The position numbers and the translations under genes were made by a program. Below are positions 46,691 through 58,460 of a stretch of 64,000 bases of DNA, one piece after another (position 1 is the first letter of the stretch; each line of letters starts with the position of its first letter). The notes below the pieces were generated by a model. It was given only the letters and a program-made list of their open reading frames with translations, was not told the origin of the DNA and did no database searches. The stretch covers positions 18,538,001-18,602,000 of the forward strand of contig OZ316896.1 in assembly GCA_973895155.1 (NCBI GenBank). The letters run 5' to 3'. Source of the DNA: Marsupella aquatica (lineage: Eukaryota > Marchantiophyta).

Positions 46691-47230
46691 ATGTTCAAAC
46701 GAACTCAGTTCTCGAGGATAACTCCGCTCCACTCCGCCATCACTCGCGAATCTGTCATGGCAATTCTCCACAATCATGAGCAAATGATCGACCTCAACCC
46801 TATCGTCGTTGAACGCCACCCCATCGCACCACCCCACAACGCCAGCGCCGACGAATTGCGCTTTCAATGGTACCGAATTCAGGATGGAATGCAGGCAGGA
46901 TATGCGAAATACGACGCCGGTTTCCTGAATCGCGACGATGGACTCCAGACGCGGGTTTATGCTCCATTAGGGTTGAAAATCGACGGCAAATGGACGCTGT
47001 GTGCGGGATTGCCCGGCGACTTGGAAGGCGAGGCGGTGGAGAAAATGGTCGATGGTGAAACAAAGCCGGAGAAAGGGTTGTGGCTGCGCGAGGATGTGGA
47101 TATGGAGTGCAATTTATTCCTGACGTGGTTTGCGAAAAGAGCGATGAAGAAATCTCATGCTGAGTTGGTGCAGAGACTGACCGCAAGAGCGGAGAAGTTA
47201 TCTGAGGCAAAGCAAAACTTAGGCGTCTAG
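46691..47230 (+). CDS. fungal-type DUF7053-like protein, candidate horizontal transfer
   Basis: 179 aa in one exon. The start is the ATG at 46691 (MFKRTQFSRITPL); upstream in frame there is only non-ATG sequence. The order of motifs is that of the single-domain DUF7053 proteins I know from filamentous fungi: LHNHEQMIDLNPIVVERHPI (26-45), FQWYRIQD (58-65), DGLQTRVYAPLGL (83-95), GKWTLCAGLPGD (99-110) and LREDVDMECN (132-141), then a basic helix to the end (FAKRAMKKSHAELVQRL). The function of the family is not known; a polyketide-cyclase-like fold has been suggested to me only by the pattern, which is inference. The frame is intact, GC-richer than its flanks and intronless, whereas most of the plant genes here have introns. 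Neighbours IFT20 and PILS are plant genes, which argues against simple contamination. Confidence 0.75.
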   Translation: MFKRTQFSRITPLHSAITRESVMAILHNHEQMIDLNPIVVERHPIAPPHNASADELRFQWYRIQDGMQAGYAKYDAGFLNRDDGLQTRVYAPLGLKIDGKWTLCAGLPGDLEGEAVEKMVDGETKPEKGLWLREDVDMECNLFLTWFAKRAMKKSHAELVQRLTARAEKLSEAKQNLGV

Positions 47231-48642
47231 CTCTGGGGCAGATTCTGGACCGATCCAGGTTTAGGGGGTCTTCTTGCGACTCAATTCCGGACGGACTAGT
47301 TGAGCAGTACGAGCTTGCCTGGCCTGGCCTGTCTAGGGCAACGAAGATGTCTTGAACGTCTCAACTTCGCATTCTTGCGCAAGGTTCTTGAACTGTTCGA
47401 GTGAAATATATGCATTTGCAAAAAGTAAGAATCCGCAACGTCCAGTCTGGATTCGTCGTTTCTGCAAATGTATAGTGTTTCACTGAAGCACATGGACTGG
47501 AAGATGAGATAGGTCACGGGATCAAGGTTTGATGGACACTCGGCTGGACGATGAATTCATGCGCTTCTTATTGCTTGGTGCTGAATGTTTTCAGTGATGC
47601 GCACATGTGCTACCTCCCCAACTGTCAGACAGTAGCGGAATTAAAGTTGGAACCTGCAGATCGACCTTCATTTGTTAGCAGGGAAACGAGTTCTCCAAGA
47701 CGTCGCACATTATCCCTTCTCTTTCGCGGGGAAGTTTCAAGCCGCAAATTGAGTAAATACGGCAAAGGCCTTGCGTGACAATCACGAAGGATGCCAATAC
47801 AGATCACGATCTAGTTATCAACTTCCAATCCCGCAGGGGAACCAGTCTTCCTAGACCTCGCAGATTATCCCTTCCCCTTACCCGGGGATTTTCAAGATGT
47901 AAATTGAGTAACAATGGCAAAGACCCTTGCCTGGCAATCATGGAGGATGTTATGTACAGATCATGACGTACTCTACCAGCTCCCATTCGGCCATTCTCCA
48001 CTCTCGTTACTGCTCCCATTCGGCCATTCTCCACTCTCGTTACTGCTCGTTGTTTAGGTAGCCTTGTCTATATTGAACAATGCAAAGAAATGTTCTTACG
48101 AATTCCGTACTAAGGGATCCAAGCCTGAAATCCCAGTTGACGTCACATCCGTGTGTTGAAGTTCCTTAATTTGTTACATGAATGTCCTAATTGAAAAGAA
48201 TGATCAACTTTCAAATCCAGATTAAACATCAGAGCCCTGCATGGAGCCGTGTGCGAATTAAGGAGATCCCAGTACTAAATCCACGCTGACGAAGTGCAGC
48301 AAAGTATTATCAAGATATTTCCAAGCGATCTCAATTTCACATCCACATTGCTATCAGCCTGCACATTGACCCGTGGAGCAAAACAATTTCTATGAAACTT
48401 CTGAGGGAATCTCTGTTTCAATTTATCCCCAAAATCCTCAACAGCAATCGAATGTGTTACCTTCCTTGATAAACTCCGTGGTACTCTCTGTTAGCTTACT
48501 GCGAAATTTGTAGTGTAAGCACTTGATTTTCATTTCATCGGGAATTTCAGTGGATCAGCAATCCGTGTGAACAGTACATACAGCTTCCATTACCGCCTGT
48601 GCGCGCTAGGGTTCTCAAAAACAGAGGAGCTGCAGATGATCT
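47231..48642. other. intergenic, no gene beyond the duplications
   Basis: Apart from the duplicated blocks, no coding frame or RNA gene could be recognised between the DUF7053-like gene and the uncertain minus-strand unit. Confidence 0.4.
47665..48044. repeat. duplications downstream of the DUF7053-like gene
   Basis: A block of about 145 bp at 47,665-47,810 (AGGGAAACGAGTTCTCCAAG, then ACGTCGCACATTATCCCTTC) is repeated at 47,823-47,966 with about 20 percent change. Next to it, a 33-bp unit beginning GCTCCCATTCGGCCATTCTC is present twice, at 47,979-48,011 and 48,012-48,044, identical by eye. Confidence 0.85.
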
Positions 48643-50333
48643 TTAAGGAGCCATGAAAGACCTCCATGCCACGTCGGGGGATTTCCTGAGACAGATGATG
48701 GCACCTCTGAACGTATCATCGCTGGAAAGCACCGACGACCTGTGAACTTTTTGTTTGGGGATCGTACGAAAAGTTGGCACAACGGGGTACGGTGCCACGT
48801 TTTGGAAGAAGTCCTCGGCATTTCTAGAAATCATTTTCCTTCTGATTTTTGGAAAATGATCCTCAGCTTTGGTAGCAAAGGAATGGCCACGTTCCGCTTG
48901 AATGATTATGAATGACCCCAAATTAGACACTGGAGTAGTTTAGCAGCTTCCCGTTCCACTCTAACGACCATTCGAGTGAAAGCTCGTCAAGCAAGGATGC
49001 ACTGCTGCAGTGACAGGAAACAATACCTGATTCGTGTGCTCAATTGTCCGGAATTGAACTGACAGATGATGCTGTTTCTTTTGGTGTACTGACGTACAGA
49101 AGGGGCTTCAAATTGGCCTTTCCCGAACGCAAAATAACCGTCTGGGATCAAAGTTGTGTACATTAATAAACATGTACGTGATGTTCTCAGTGACGTGTTC
49201 TAGTTTGAATGTGCATTGCTCCTGCAACTTTGCCTCGCCTCAAATAGCTTGGATCGTGCTCCCAATTCATGCATGTGCTCGCCAGACATTTAGCAGCATT
49301 TCGCAACTGTTCTAGATTTGAATTACCTTCGATTCACAGGATGTCCTTCGGTGGTTTGGTTTAGTAACGAGCTTGAAATTATCTCTTCCTGAACGCAAAT
49401 GAACTTAGCGGCCAGAAGAGAAAACCATGTGACAAAGGTTTGCACATTTAGTGGCCTGTTTGCAAGATCCTGTTCTGATTTGAATTTGTACTGAATTTCT
49501 GCAACGTTTGGAATTGTACCAGCTTTGACTGAAAAAGCTTCCATGTTCCGTAGAACGGGGGACAGCAGGCCAATCCGGAGCTCCGTCTGGCGACTTAGCG
49601 CCAGTTCCAATCTTTCATCCGAACCAGTGCGCCAAATCTCCTCTCATCTCTTCGCTCAGTAGACCTTCGACTGCTCTGTTCGTTCAATTGGATCCATGTT
49701 TCGCATGAATATGTCGAATTCTGTCCAGCGCTGGCATTCCGATCGTATTCGCTCCATCGGGCTATTTATCTCGCTACTCTTGCAGCGACTATTTGTCGAT
49801 GAACCACTCCATCTTCCTAGTAGTTTCGGAGACTCTCTGTGTCTTTCGCAGAGGGAATTTTGCAGACTGGTCGTCTGAAGAGCGTCTGGGAGCCCGAAAA
49901 TCGTCCTCGAGGTACTTTGCATCTCAGCGGCTGCTCTCTCGCTGCATTCAGACATAATATTTGTGGTGAAGGATCTCGAAGCATGGATTAGTCAGCCAGG
50001 TGCCTTTAGAGGAGGTCATCTTGAAAATTGAGCCAATTAGCTTGAAACTAGATCATCTCTTCGCGTCTGGACATAGCTGTTTATAAAAACCTTGCCGAGG
50101 AAAAGGAAGTCTGCGTGATTGTTCTTGGATCAAGGGAGGCACGTGACGAAGACAATTCCTTCTGCACTCGAATGGGGGAACAGGATCTTACTTGGTGGTT
50201 TGCAGCTGATTATGAGGTGAATAATATCTCGTAGCCCTTCTATCTTGCTCTCCATCCTTTCTTCCAAATTCTGCATTTGTTTAAAAACGAGCTCATCCTT
50301 TTGCCCTAATTCAAAATAGATCATGACTTCCAT
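48643..50333 (-). CDS. uncertain minus-strand unit, divergent from PILS
   Basis: Three stretches look partly coding. First, 50333-50192 starts with ATG, encodes a helical segment LGQKDELVFKQMQNLEERME and ends at a good donor (CACCAA then GTAAGA). Second, 49955-49323 reads in one frame through EMQSTSRTIFGLPDAL, NMEAFSVKAGTIPNV and TFVTWFSLLAAKF to a donor GAAG/GTAATT, but is broken by two TGA codons near 49,656 and 49,640. Third, 48930-48643 ends with SPDVAWRSFMAP and a stop. I do not recognise the family. It may be a fast-evolving gene whose exons I have misjoined, or a pseudogene. The 267-bp gap to the PILS ATG would be a shared promoter. Confidence 0.3.
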
Positions 50334-50600
50334 TCACTTGCACTCAACTTAGATGAGAACGGTGTGATTCTCATCGGTACACGAAATTCACTTAGTGACT
50401 TTCAGATGTTTTGCCAATTAAAGGTATAAGCACAAGGACTCTGCTCGAAATGAGCAGAATACAGGAGACAGAACATAAGAAGCATGCAAGACAGTTCTAA
50501 GAAACGAGAGCATTGATTGACGAACACATTCTGGCAAATCATGAACTGGAAAGCAAACGCATGAATATAGGAATTCATCTGAGAGCAGATAAATTTCGAA

Positions 50601-53600
50601 ATGGACCTCCTCACAATGTTCTTCATGGCGGCTTTGCCTGTCCTGAAAATCTTCATTACATGCGGGTTTGGCGCGTACCTTGGTCACCCAAGTGTAAATA
50701 TTTTGACAGAAGATGGCCGAAAATTGATGAACAAGGTATATATCTTCATTTTGCCGATCCCTGAAGAGTTATGCCTCTGTGTACCTGAATTTAGGAAAGA
50801 GTGATTTTAGCATCTTCTCCAGGGGCATGCATTTCTCTGCTGGTGGTTTGTGTAGCAAACGAACTCTGTCACGGTACACCTACATGTCCAAGCGTTGTTT
50901 AAAGTGCCTGCCTGGGAAACATTTCTACAACAGGAGCTTTGAAAAATAAATGAATAGGCATTCTTCAATGTACAATGGTGGCGTAAAAACGCAGTATGAA
51001 ATTGTAACGATATATTCATAACATTGCAGGCTAAGTAAATGTGTGGTCGATACTGCCATCACAGCTATTGACATTTACGTTGAATTGTGAGACTCCGTAG
51101 AGGATTTCAATTTCAAATTTCACATGATTCCTGTCAAAATCACATTGATTGTGATTATCCTAAGTTCTTGCAGCTCGTAGTAGTTGCATTCACACCAGCA
51201 TTTGTCTTCACCAAGTTGGCAAGGGCCGTGTCCTATGAGAATATCTTGGCGTGGTAAGCATCTCATCTCTCTAAAGCCTGATTATCCATCAAGGTTTATC
51301 TACCGTTGAAACTAAAACTGATGTCCGCGAAAGGATTCACGAGAATAAGCCCAGGATGATGAACACCCTTGCTTCCCTTCCTCAATACCAAGTTATAAGA
51401 TGAACTGTAATCATGATGGCCATTGCAAGACAGAATGCTTAAGTACCTTGAGCGTTGATGTGCAGGTGGTACATGCCTATCAACGTTTGTCTTTGCTTTT
51501 TTTGCGGGCTTGCCTTGGGCTTTGTGGTCCTGAAGAACACTACTGTTCCACCACACCTGAGGAATCTTGTCTTGGCGTGTTGTGCTGCAGGTGCGTAGTC
51601 CACTTTACGTTCCTCGTTTCGCATTTGTCTTGACTAAATCAGCAATTTCACTGATTGTATGTTTGGTAGTCATTGAGGAAGAAAATGTCAGCGATGCATT
51701 TGTAAGAGCACAGAGCTGATATTAGGAGAGGGCCTTTCGTCAAATGTACCTTGGTCTTCCTCAGGGATTTAGGAACCACAAAACTGGTCATGCTTCTCCA
51801 CATCATTGGATTGAACATTCTCCATGATTCTGTAATTTTTCTCACTGCACGATTTTATGGCTTGGATTTCAAGAGTATTTTTCTTGCAACCAGTGTCAAG
51901 TTATTGTTGCTGGCCATCAATTGCAAACATGTTTGTGCCATAGACTTACACCGTGTTTTGTCTGAGCCTGACTAAAGAATGTCCGATCTATTTCATAGTC
52001 TTGGTTGTATAACGCTGTCCAGTCCCCTACGGTCTTCCTGACTCCATTTTCCTCCCCAAAAGTGACTGCTATTGTCGCTTATAATACAGAGAATTCTCGT
52101 GTTCTTCCAGGCAATACCGGTAACGTGCCATTAGTTCTGATTCCGGCAATTTGTGAGGAGGACGGGAATCCATTTGGGAGGTCAGAAGCCTGCATTCGAG
52201 ATTCGACGGCATATGTGTCTTATGGGATGTGGGTAAGCTTGTCCATTAATTCCTAATCATCAATATGCTCGGGAAGCTGTTGAGGAAAGATCTCGTCCCT
52301 CCTTTGAAACGCGCAAGTTGGATAGTCCTTGGAATGCTTGTAAGATCACCGTATTCAGTGTGATTTATTTAACAGAAACTATTTAGCCAGAAGCCCTGGG
52401 AAGGCATAATCTTTAGACAAACCCACTCTGATTTTGATTGCGTACGTCAACAAAACATCATAAGCTGCCTCTGCCCAACTCTTTGTCTCCAGTACTGTTC
52501 GATGGCAAATCTGAGTCCGTAACTTGCTCATGGGTCTCATGGGTCAGGTGGGAATCGCCCTTACATGGACAGTCGTCTACAGGCTCCTCCAGCCTCCGGA
52601 CTTTCAGAAGGAAGGACCAGCACCTCCAGTAGGAAGTAATGGTGGGTCTCCGCGACCTCCAATAGGAAGTTATGGTGGGTCTCCACGTTTCAGTGACTTC
52701 GGAGACTTTCAAGCAGGGAAATATGAAATAGAAGAGTTTAATCCCCGCATGGAGGCATCTACTGTGGTCACAAGCACGGGCAGTAAACAGAAAGGCCTCT
52801 CTTCTGGCACCGTTTTACCATCACCAAGGAATCAGGTATAGTTTCCGGTTGCAGGGAACTGAAGCCAAGATTAAGCCACGTGAATGACTTGAAAAACAAA
52901 TTTAGCTGGTTCATTTGTCGAAAAGACAGTGACAGACCTTCAATTTTATGGACAAAGTATCAATTTTGATTCGTGAATAATAGATGCCTCACTGATGACC
53001 CCGGTCCTGAACAACGAACTTTCTTAAAAGCTAAAAGGCTTATGTCGTCAATGAAAGCGTAACCAAATGTAACCACTCACTAATTTGTTTTTTTAAGGTG
53101 TTGACATTCAAGTGCCATGACGATACGTGTGTCAGATGTCTCTTACAAATGCAGGTCTCAACAAACATATCGCCCAGGGCATCTTCGCCTCCTGCACCTG
53201 ATATCACCGAAGCCCCAATAGCCTACTTCCTTTTTTATTTTGAAAAGTATGATCTCAAAAAGGTCTTCAATCCTCCAACTTGTGCTGCGGTACAATGTTT
53301 CTCTTTCTTTGCATGAATCTGGTGTGACTTATTGATGATTGAAGTGTGCTTCCAATGATGAGCGTTATTCATTTTCACTAGCACAAGCAGTGCAACGGTA
53401 GATGAAAGGCGCTACCAGGCAACTGGTCCTCGCCATCCCACTTTTTGGCGTAGTATCGTTAAGAGGGGTGCCTGTGTTCCCCATCTCATGGTGGTGGTGG
53501 GCCTAGAGAGAATCCGTGCGATGTCCCTACCCCTCGTTGAAATGCATGATTCAAGACAGGACTGTAGAACTCTCCGTAAGTTGGTGGGCAATCAAGTACC

Positions 53601-55102
53601 CAAAATGAGTTCCAACATACGAGGCTGGACCCTTGAGAGAATTTACTATCATTTGTAGTAGTGTTTTTTTACGTTGGTGAAGTTTTCTGATTTTGTCCTT
53701 CTGATTGCCCTTCTTTCTATGTCCAAACAGTTTTCATACTGGAAAATCAAGTGGGTCATGATTCTACGTGAGCTTGAGCGATTCTGTGCATGTGATTGTG
53801 TTAGGAGCTTCTCGGTAGCAACAAGCTATCCTCCTTTTTTTTTTCCTTCGTAATTCATGGACCTCTAAAAGGGAAAACAAACATAACCGACTGAACTTCG
53901 AAGGAAACTGGGTGCAGATTCTTGGTGTAACTGTGGGAGGAATCCCTTTTCTGAAGTCTCTTTGTGAAGGACCATTCCTTGTCTTCATAGAGTCAGGAGA
54001 AATCATCGGGTATTTAAAAGCTTACCACACTTTCCTCTCTACCTGTCATTTTGTCGGGGTCAATCTAACAGTTTTGCTTGTAGTAGTTTGTGAGAGCTCG
54101 GCAGTATTTATTGATCGCCAGATGCGCGATTGAGAAACACATTGTGTCGCCGCAAAATCGGTATATTTTCTTACGTGGATAGATTCCATGGGGCAGGACT
54201 CTAATATGCATCAGTATGCTTGCAATGTTTGTCTGCTCACAGACAGGCCATGATCCCTGCCATGAATATGGTGTTAGGTGCCACTTTGGTACAAGGTAAC
54301 GTCACTAACCAACGAAAAACTATTGGTCACCAAAAAAGACATAGCAATTGGATCACTAGCTCCAAATGTTTACAGGGAGGTGGCTAGCTTCAAATCCAAT
54401 TTGTCCAGATAGATTCTGGACCCTTATTCTAGCTGCTGTCTATAACACCTGGATTCTTTAACATGAAAGTGGCAGGATGGTTGTAGGTACTGGAGTCTCT
54501 GAGTTGGAAATGCCTACGATCATTGGAACCATCTTGGTGCGACTGGTGCTAAATCCGATTGTAGGAATGATCCTGACAAAGATTGCCCACGACTGGGGCA
54601 TGTTGCCCCCGGATCCCTTATTCCGATTTGTGCTCATGATCCAATTCACAATGCCTACCGCCATTAACCTCGGTCAGCTACTTTCCTTATCACCCGTTCT
54701 TGTTTATCTTGTTTGAAATCACAGGTTCTTTACTCAACAGACTCTGGTCAGTTTATAAGCTTCCAGTCGAGCCGAGTGCTATTTACTAATATACAGTTTC
54801 TCGTTCCTACGCTGATTTATTTATAATCATGCATCCAGCTATTCCCACGACATTTCACCATGTATCAGATATCATCTATTTACCTGTTTAGTCCTACAAT
54901 TCGATGTAATTCACTAATTTGTACTGCACATCTATAAGTTAGAGCATAATTCTCAACGTTACGAATTATCCTTGCAGGTACTTTGGCACAGTTGTTTAGT
55001 GTTGGTGAGAAGGAAACGGCAATTGTTTTGTTTTATGCCTACTTGTCAGCTTCAGTATTTATGACATTTTGGATCATTATCTACCTCAATTACGTTTTTT
55101 AA
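50601..55102 (+). CDS. PILS: PIN-LIKES (PILS) auxin transport facilitator
   Basis: PILS proteins are ER membrane carriers that set intracellular auxin levels. Ten exons: 50601-50735, 51174-51253, 51466-51590, 52111-52232, 52548-52835, 53155-53289, 53918-54009, 54243-54295, 54487-54672, 54978-55102; 446 aa, frame kept at every GT-AG junction. Family landmarks: GRKLMNKLVVVAFTPAFVFT, WWYMPINV, AAGNTGNVPLVLIPAICEED near residue 125, then a hydrophilic loop, then NPPTCAAILG, NMVLGATLVQG, LVRLVLNPIVG, PPDPLFRFVLMIQFTMPTAI and a final membrane helix. The loop carries a repeat of P-P-(V/I)-G-S-(N/Y)-GGSPR. Exon 6 might instead start at 53098, in the same frame and with a stronger pyrimidine tract, adding 19 residues. 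The acceptor at 54487 was chosen because it is the only one that keeps frame. It converges with the bL28c gene. Confidence 0.92.
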
Positions 55103-55609
55103 ACCGTTGATTTCGTTCAAGTGCTCATGTGATGCCAGTTTGGTGCTCCGTTCAGTGTTATAAGAATGAATGAACGAATGCATGCTTGAATGAATGACTG
55201 AGTAATGAAATGCACATTGAAGTCTAACCCCAAAGGAATATACAAGAGCACAAAGTCGTGGATATGAGGAGAACCTGGAAGCAGGAACATGCTTAAGGAA
55301 CTACATTGTTGATGCCTTAGTCTGGCCAAAACCTGAACCGAAACGATTTCTACAAATGTGAATTGGGCATGTACAGTTGAATTTATATTTATATTTATCC
55401 CGGCATTACAAGACTATATGCACGACAAGAACACGTCGAAACTTTCATCACAATCGGTGTACTCTGAACGCGAATATATTTTCAGATTCAAAATCAAGAA
55501 ATCCAGACTAACATCTAACTACGACTTCCTTCAAATTAGGAATCAGAACCTGGTCACGAGTAGAGAGCTTGACTAAATATAAATTCAGCTCACTCTAAAC
55601 AAAATACAA

Positions 55610-56574
55610 CTACACCAAGTACTCATTCAGGTCAATGCCAGCCTCTTTAGCCATGACACTCAAACCCTTCTTCTCAATGGTTTTTAGAGCCCTAGTTGAA
55701 ATCCGCATCTTCACAAATCTGTTGGCCTCTTCCCACCACAATCGCTTGTACTGCAAATTGGCTCCTTGTAGATGCTTGGTGCGGTGATGAGAGAAAGAAA
55801 CTCTGTAACCATTGTTCGCCTTCTTCCCTGTCAAATCGCACACTCTCTCTGCAACCCACCGTCATACGACCAAATGTCAATTATCTCCTTCTACTGAGAG
55901 AAAGGGTAGGTATGCAAATTTCACTACTAGCTGTCGCAGCAAATGGCACATAGTCGCCACATGCAACAGTACCGTTGATTGGCTGCACATCTGACATGGG
56001 ATTGGAAGAAACTCATCATGGACAGAAAGCCCAGATAATTGAACCCAAAAGGGCCTGCAGGCAACAATTTTGAAAACAGTGTGGCCAGAATGAAGACATC
56101 CCATAAGGTCGATGGGAGTGCAAAGTTCTCAGAGAAAAGATGGAAAAAGGAAAAATGATCAGGACACTTTTGTACTCCCAATCTCGGTGGGATCAGCGGG
56201 TACCGCAAGTATTGATATCCAAATGCGTCCCCAACGAGCAGTGCACCTTGCTGTCCAATCCAACAGACTAATGGACAAGGAACAGCAAACAGATACACAC
56301 GGCGGGAGCAACAAACAACGGGAAGCTAAGCCACGCGAAGCAGAGCAGAGAAGAGAAGAGCAAGAGAAGAGCCGAGAAGAGCAGAGAAGAGCAGAAGGAA
56401 CTCACTGGCGATTGGCTGCACGAGCAGTGGAGCGGCAGACGAAGAACTTGACGACGACGAGGGGGAGTGGCCGAGGGCTTGTTGTGCTCCGGCACCTGCG
56501 AGCTCGCCAGAGACTGCACCGAGGGAGCGAACTGGTGCCGCAATGCGGAGGGAGCAGATTGTCATTGACGCCAT
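55610..56574 (-). CDS. RPL28: plastid ribosomal protein bL28c
   Basis: Large-subunit protein of the chloroplast ribosome. Exon 1 is 56406-56574 and exon 2 is 55610-55848, with a GT-AG intron; 135 aa. Residues 1 to about 56 form a Ser/Ala-rich transit peptide with a run of eight or more Ser. The mature part begins [20 protein letters not shown] and contains [28 protein letters not shown] and [13 protein letters not shown], all typical of bacterial and plastid bL28, and ends [20 protein letters not shown] is closer to the cyanobacterial form than the CPFTGKKANR I remember for Arabidopsis. The intron contains AAGAG/AGCAG purine repeats at about 56,330-56,400. The open frame on the opposite strand is a shadow. 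Length is normal for the family. Confidence 0.93.
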
Positions 56575-58394
56575 GGCCGCGAGCTTTCAATTCACCTCGA
56601 GCTCTCCTTTCCGAGTCTTTCTTCACGGCGAACGTCGTCTCTGTAAGGCGACCAAACGTTCCCCTGAATTGTAAAAGGGATATCTTGCCTGTCGCTCGCC
56701 CTCAAAACTCCGGCCCTTCAAAACGTCTTCCATGGATAGCATAACGCTTGTAGCTCGCCCTCAAAACCTCGGCCCTTCAAACTCATTCCATCAATAGCAT
56801 AACGGTTTGTGGTTATTAGTTACCCTTGTGACCAGAAAGTGAATAAAAATAACTCTGTTATAGCCCAAAAGTGTTTTACAAACATCCTACATAGAACCCT
56901 TGTCTAGACCTCTTTCATCCTACTTACAAAGCACCAACTACAAGCTAGAGTTGTGACCTAGGTTTCTAGAGTGAAGCATCTAGAATGTAACTCTATGGCT
57001 CATCATACATGATAGGAAAACTCATGACTACAATGTATGTCAAATGATAATCATGCATGCTTTTTGTCATGATTTCTATTTGCATTAAAAATGGGTTCTA
57101 TACCCCCACCATAACATATGTGCATAGAAAGAGAGATGTACAAGGAAAGAATATTGTATGTTATGTATGATTAATAATATGATGACATGCATGATGGTTT
57201 CTTTTAACATTCAAAGAATGTGAGTAAGGCGTATATTTTAGTGATATTTTTAGTGTCCTTCCCTCTATTCAGATTCAAAGAACCGGTAGTCAGGGCTAGT
57301 ATTACGTAAACCCCTGTCTAGATATCCTTTATATTACGTAAATTAGTTCGTCGAGGGGGGCTACATTTCTTTGGCCTTGTTTGAGTAAAAAGAATGTATG
57401 TAATATTAGCTTTAACTCAAGTTGTGAGAGGCTATTGTGGTCCAAAATGCTATGGTATCACAGATTATTCTTATGAGATAGTTTTACAAATTTTAGTAAC
57501 CCTGAGGTTTCTAGTAGCTGAGTCCTCTTTAGAATATTTGTCCCCCGATTTGTCAATGTACTTTCAAATAATTGGAAATCTCGGAGATTTCACTGAAGTC
57601 TGAATTTGGCAAGTTTTGAATTAGAGGTTAATAGACTCATGACCTTGATGCAACTATTCAGCAAATGGAGAAGGGCAAAGCTTAAGCTTTCAGAAGATAG
57701 AAGTCGACAGTGTGATAATCAGAAGCAGTTGTCAAAATCAGGCTTTTTCGCCTCATGCAACCAAATTCTCAACCTAAGAGAGTCAATAGTCAATTTGTGG
57801 CAAGTCCATTTGAAACCAGATCAAACCAGATCAATATCTGATTAAATGAATTGTATCAATTCATTGAATTCAAGTTCCGACCATAGCTCGCAGTTTGCCT
57901 GAATTGCAAAAGGCTGGAAATCTTAATCCATGTGCTAGTACGTTACCCTTTAACAAGTAAGTTATCAAGTTAATTATTAGTCATTGTTTATTATATGAAA
58001 AATATATACTTTTCAAATTTTTGAATTTAATTTTTAAAATTGGATACGTAACTAAAACGGTTACATAGTGATAGTTTTACCTGTCTTGCTCTTTGCATTT
58101 CTAAATTTTTACATTTCTTTTTATGGCATGGCGTCCCAAAATTTACACACAAACTGATGCAAACACGAATGAAAACTGTAAGTTTGATTCACAAAACTGA
58201 CCAGTCTTGTTTGTTGCGGTTGTTGTTGACGTGGCATGCTCTGGTGCCAGGAATTTTGGAAGGGACCTCTCATGGGGTCCGTAACGAGCCTCAATGCCCA
58301 TTCTTTGAATATTAATAAGAATGATTGACAAAATTCACTCTGCATGATTAATTTTGACATACATACATTCCATTGTTATTTCCATTTTGGTGGG
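56575..58394. other. intergenic with MITE end
   Basis: Contains a tandem pair GTAGCTCGCCCTCAAAAC / TCGCTCGCCCTCAAAAC with CGGCCCTTCAAA at about 56,690-56,790, near the promoter of bL28c. A right-end copy of the CTTCTAGAGTGAAGC family is at 56,930-56,990. The frame at 57,394-57,845 is not recognisable. Otherwise AT-rich. Confidence 0.45.
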
Positions 58395-58460
58395 GACCTA
58401 GAGTCAAGGTCTAGAGGCTTCACTATAGAAGCCTAGATCCCAATTGTAACTTGTGTTTGT
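58395..58460 (+). repeat. solo end of the CTTCACT-TAGAA MITE family
   Basis: GGCTTCACTATAGAAGCCTA, then GATCCCAATTGTAAC, matches the left end of the MITE at 25,484-25,747. No opposite end was found within 1 kb, so this is a fragment or a diverged copy. Confidence 0.6.

Noticed and set aside
56112-56744. 210-codon plus-strand frame over bL28c exon 1
   Set aside because: Antisense of the Ser-rich transit peptide and of a purine-rich intron; no motif.
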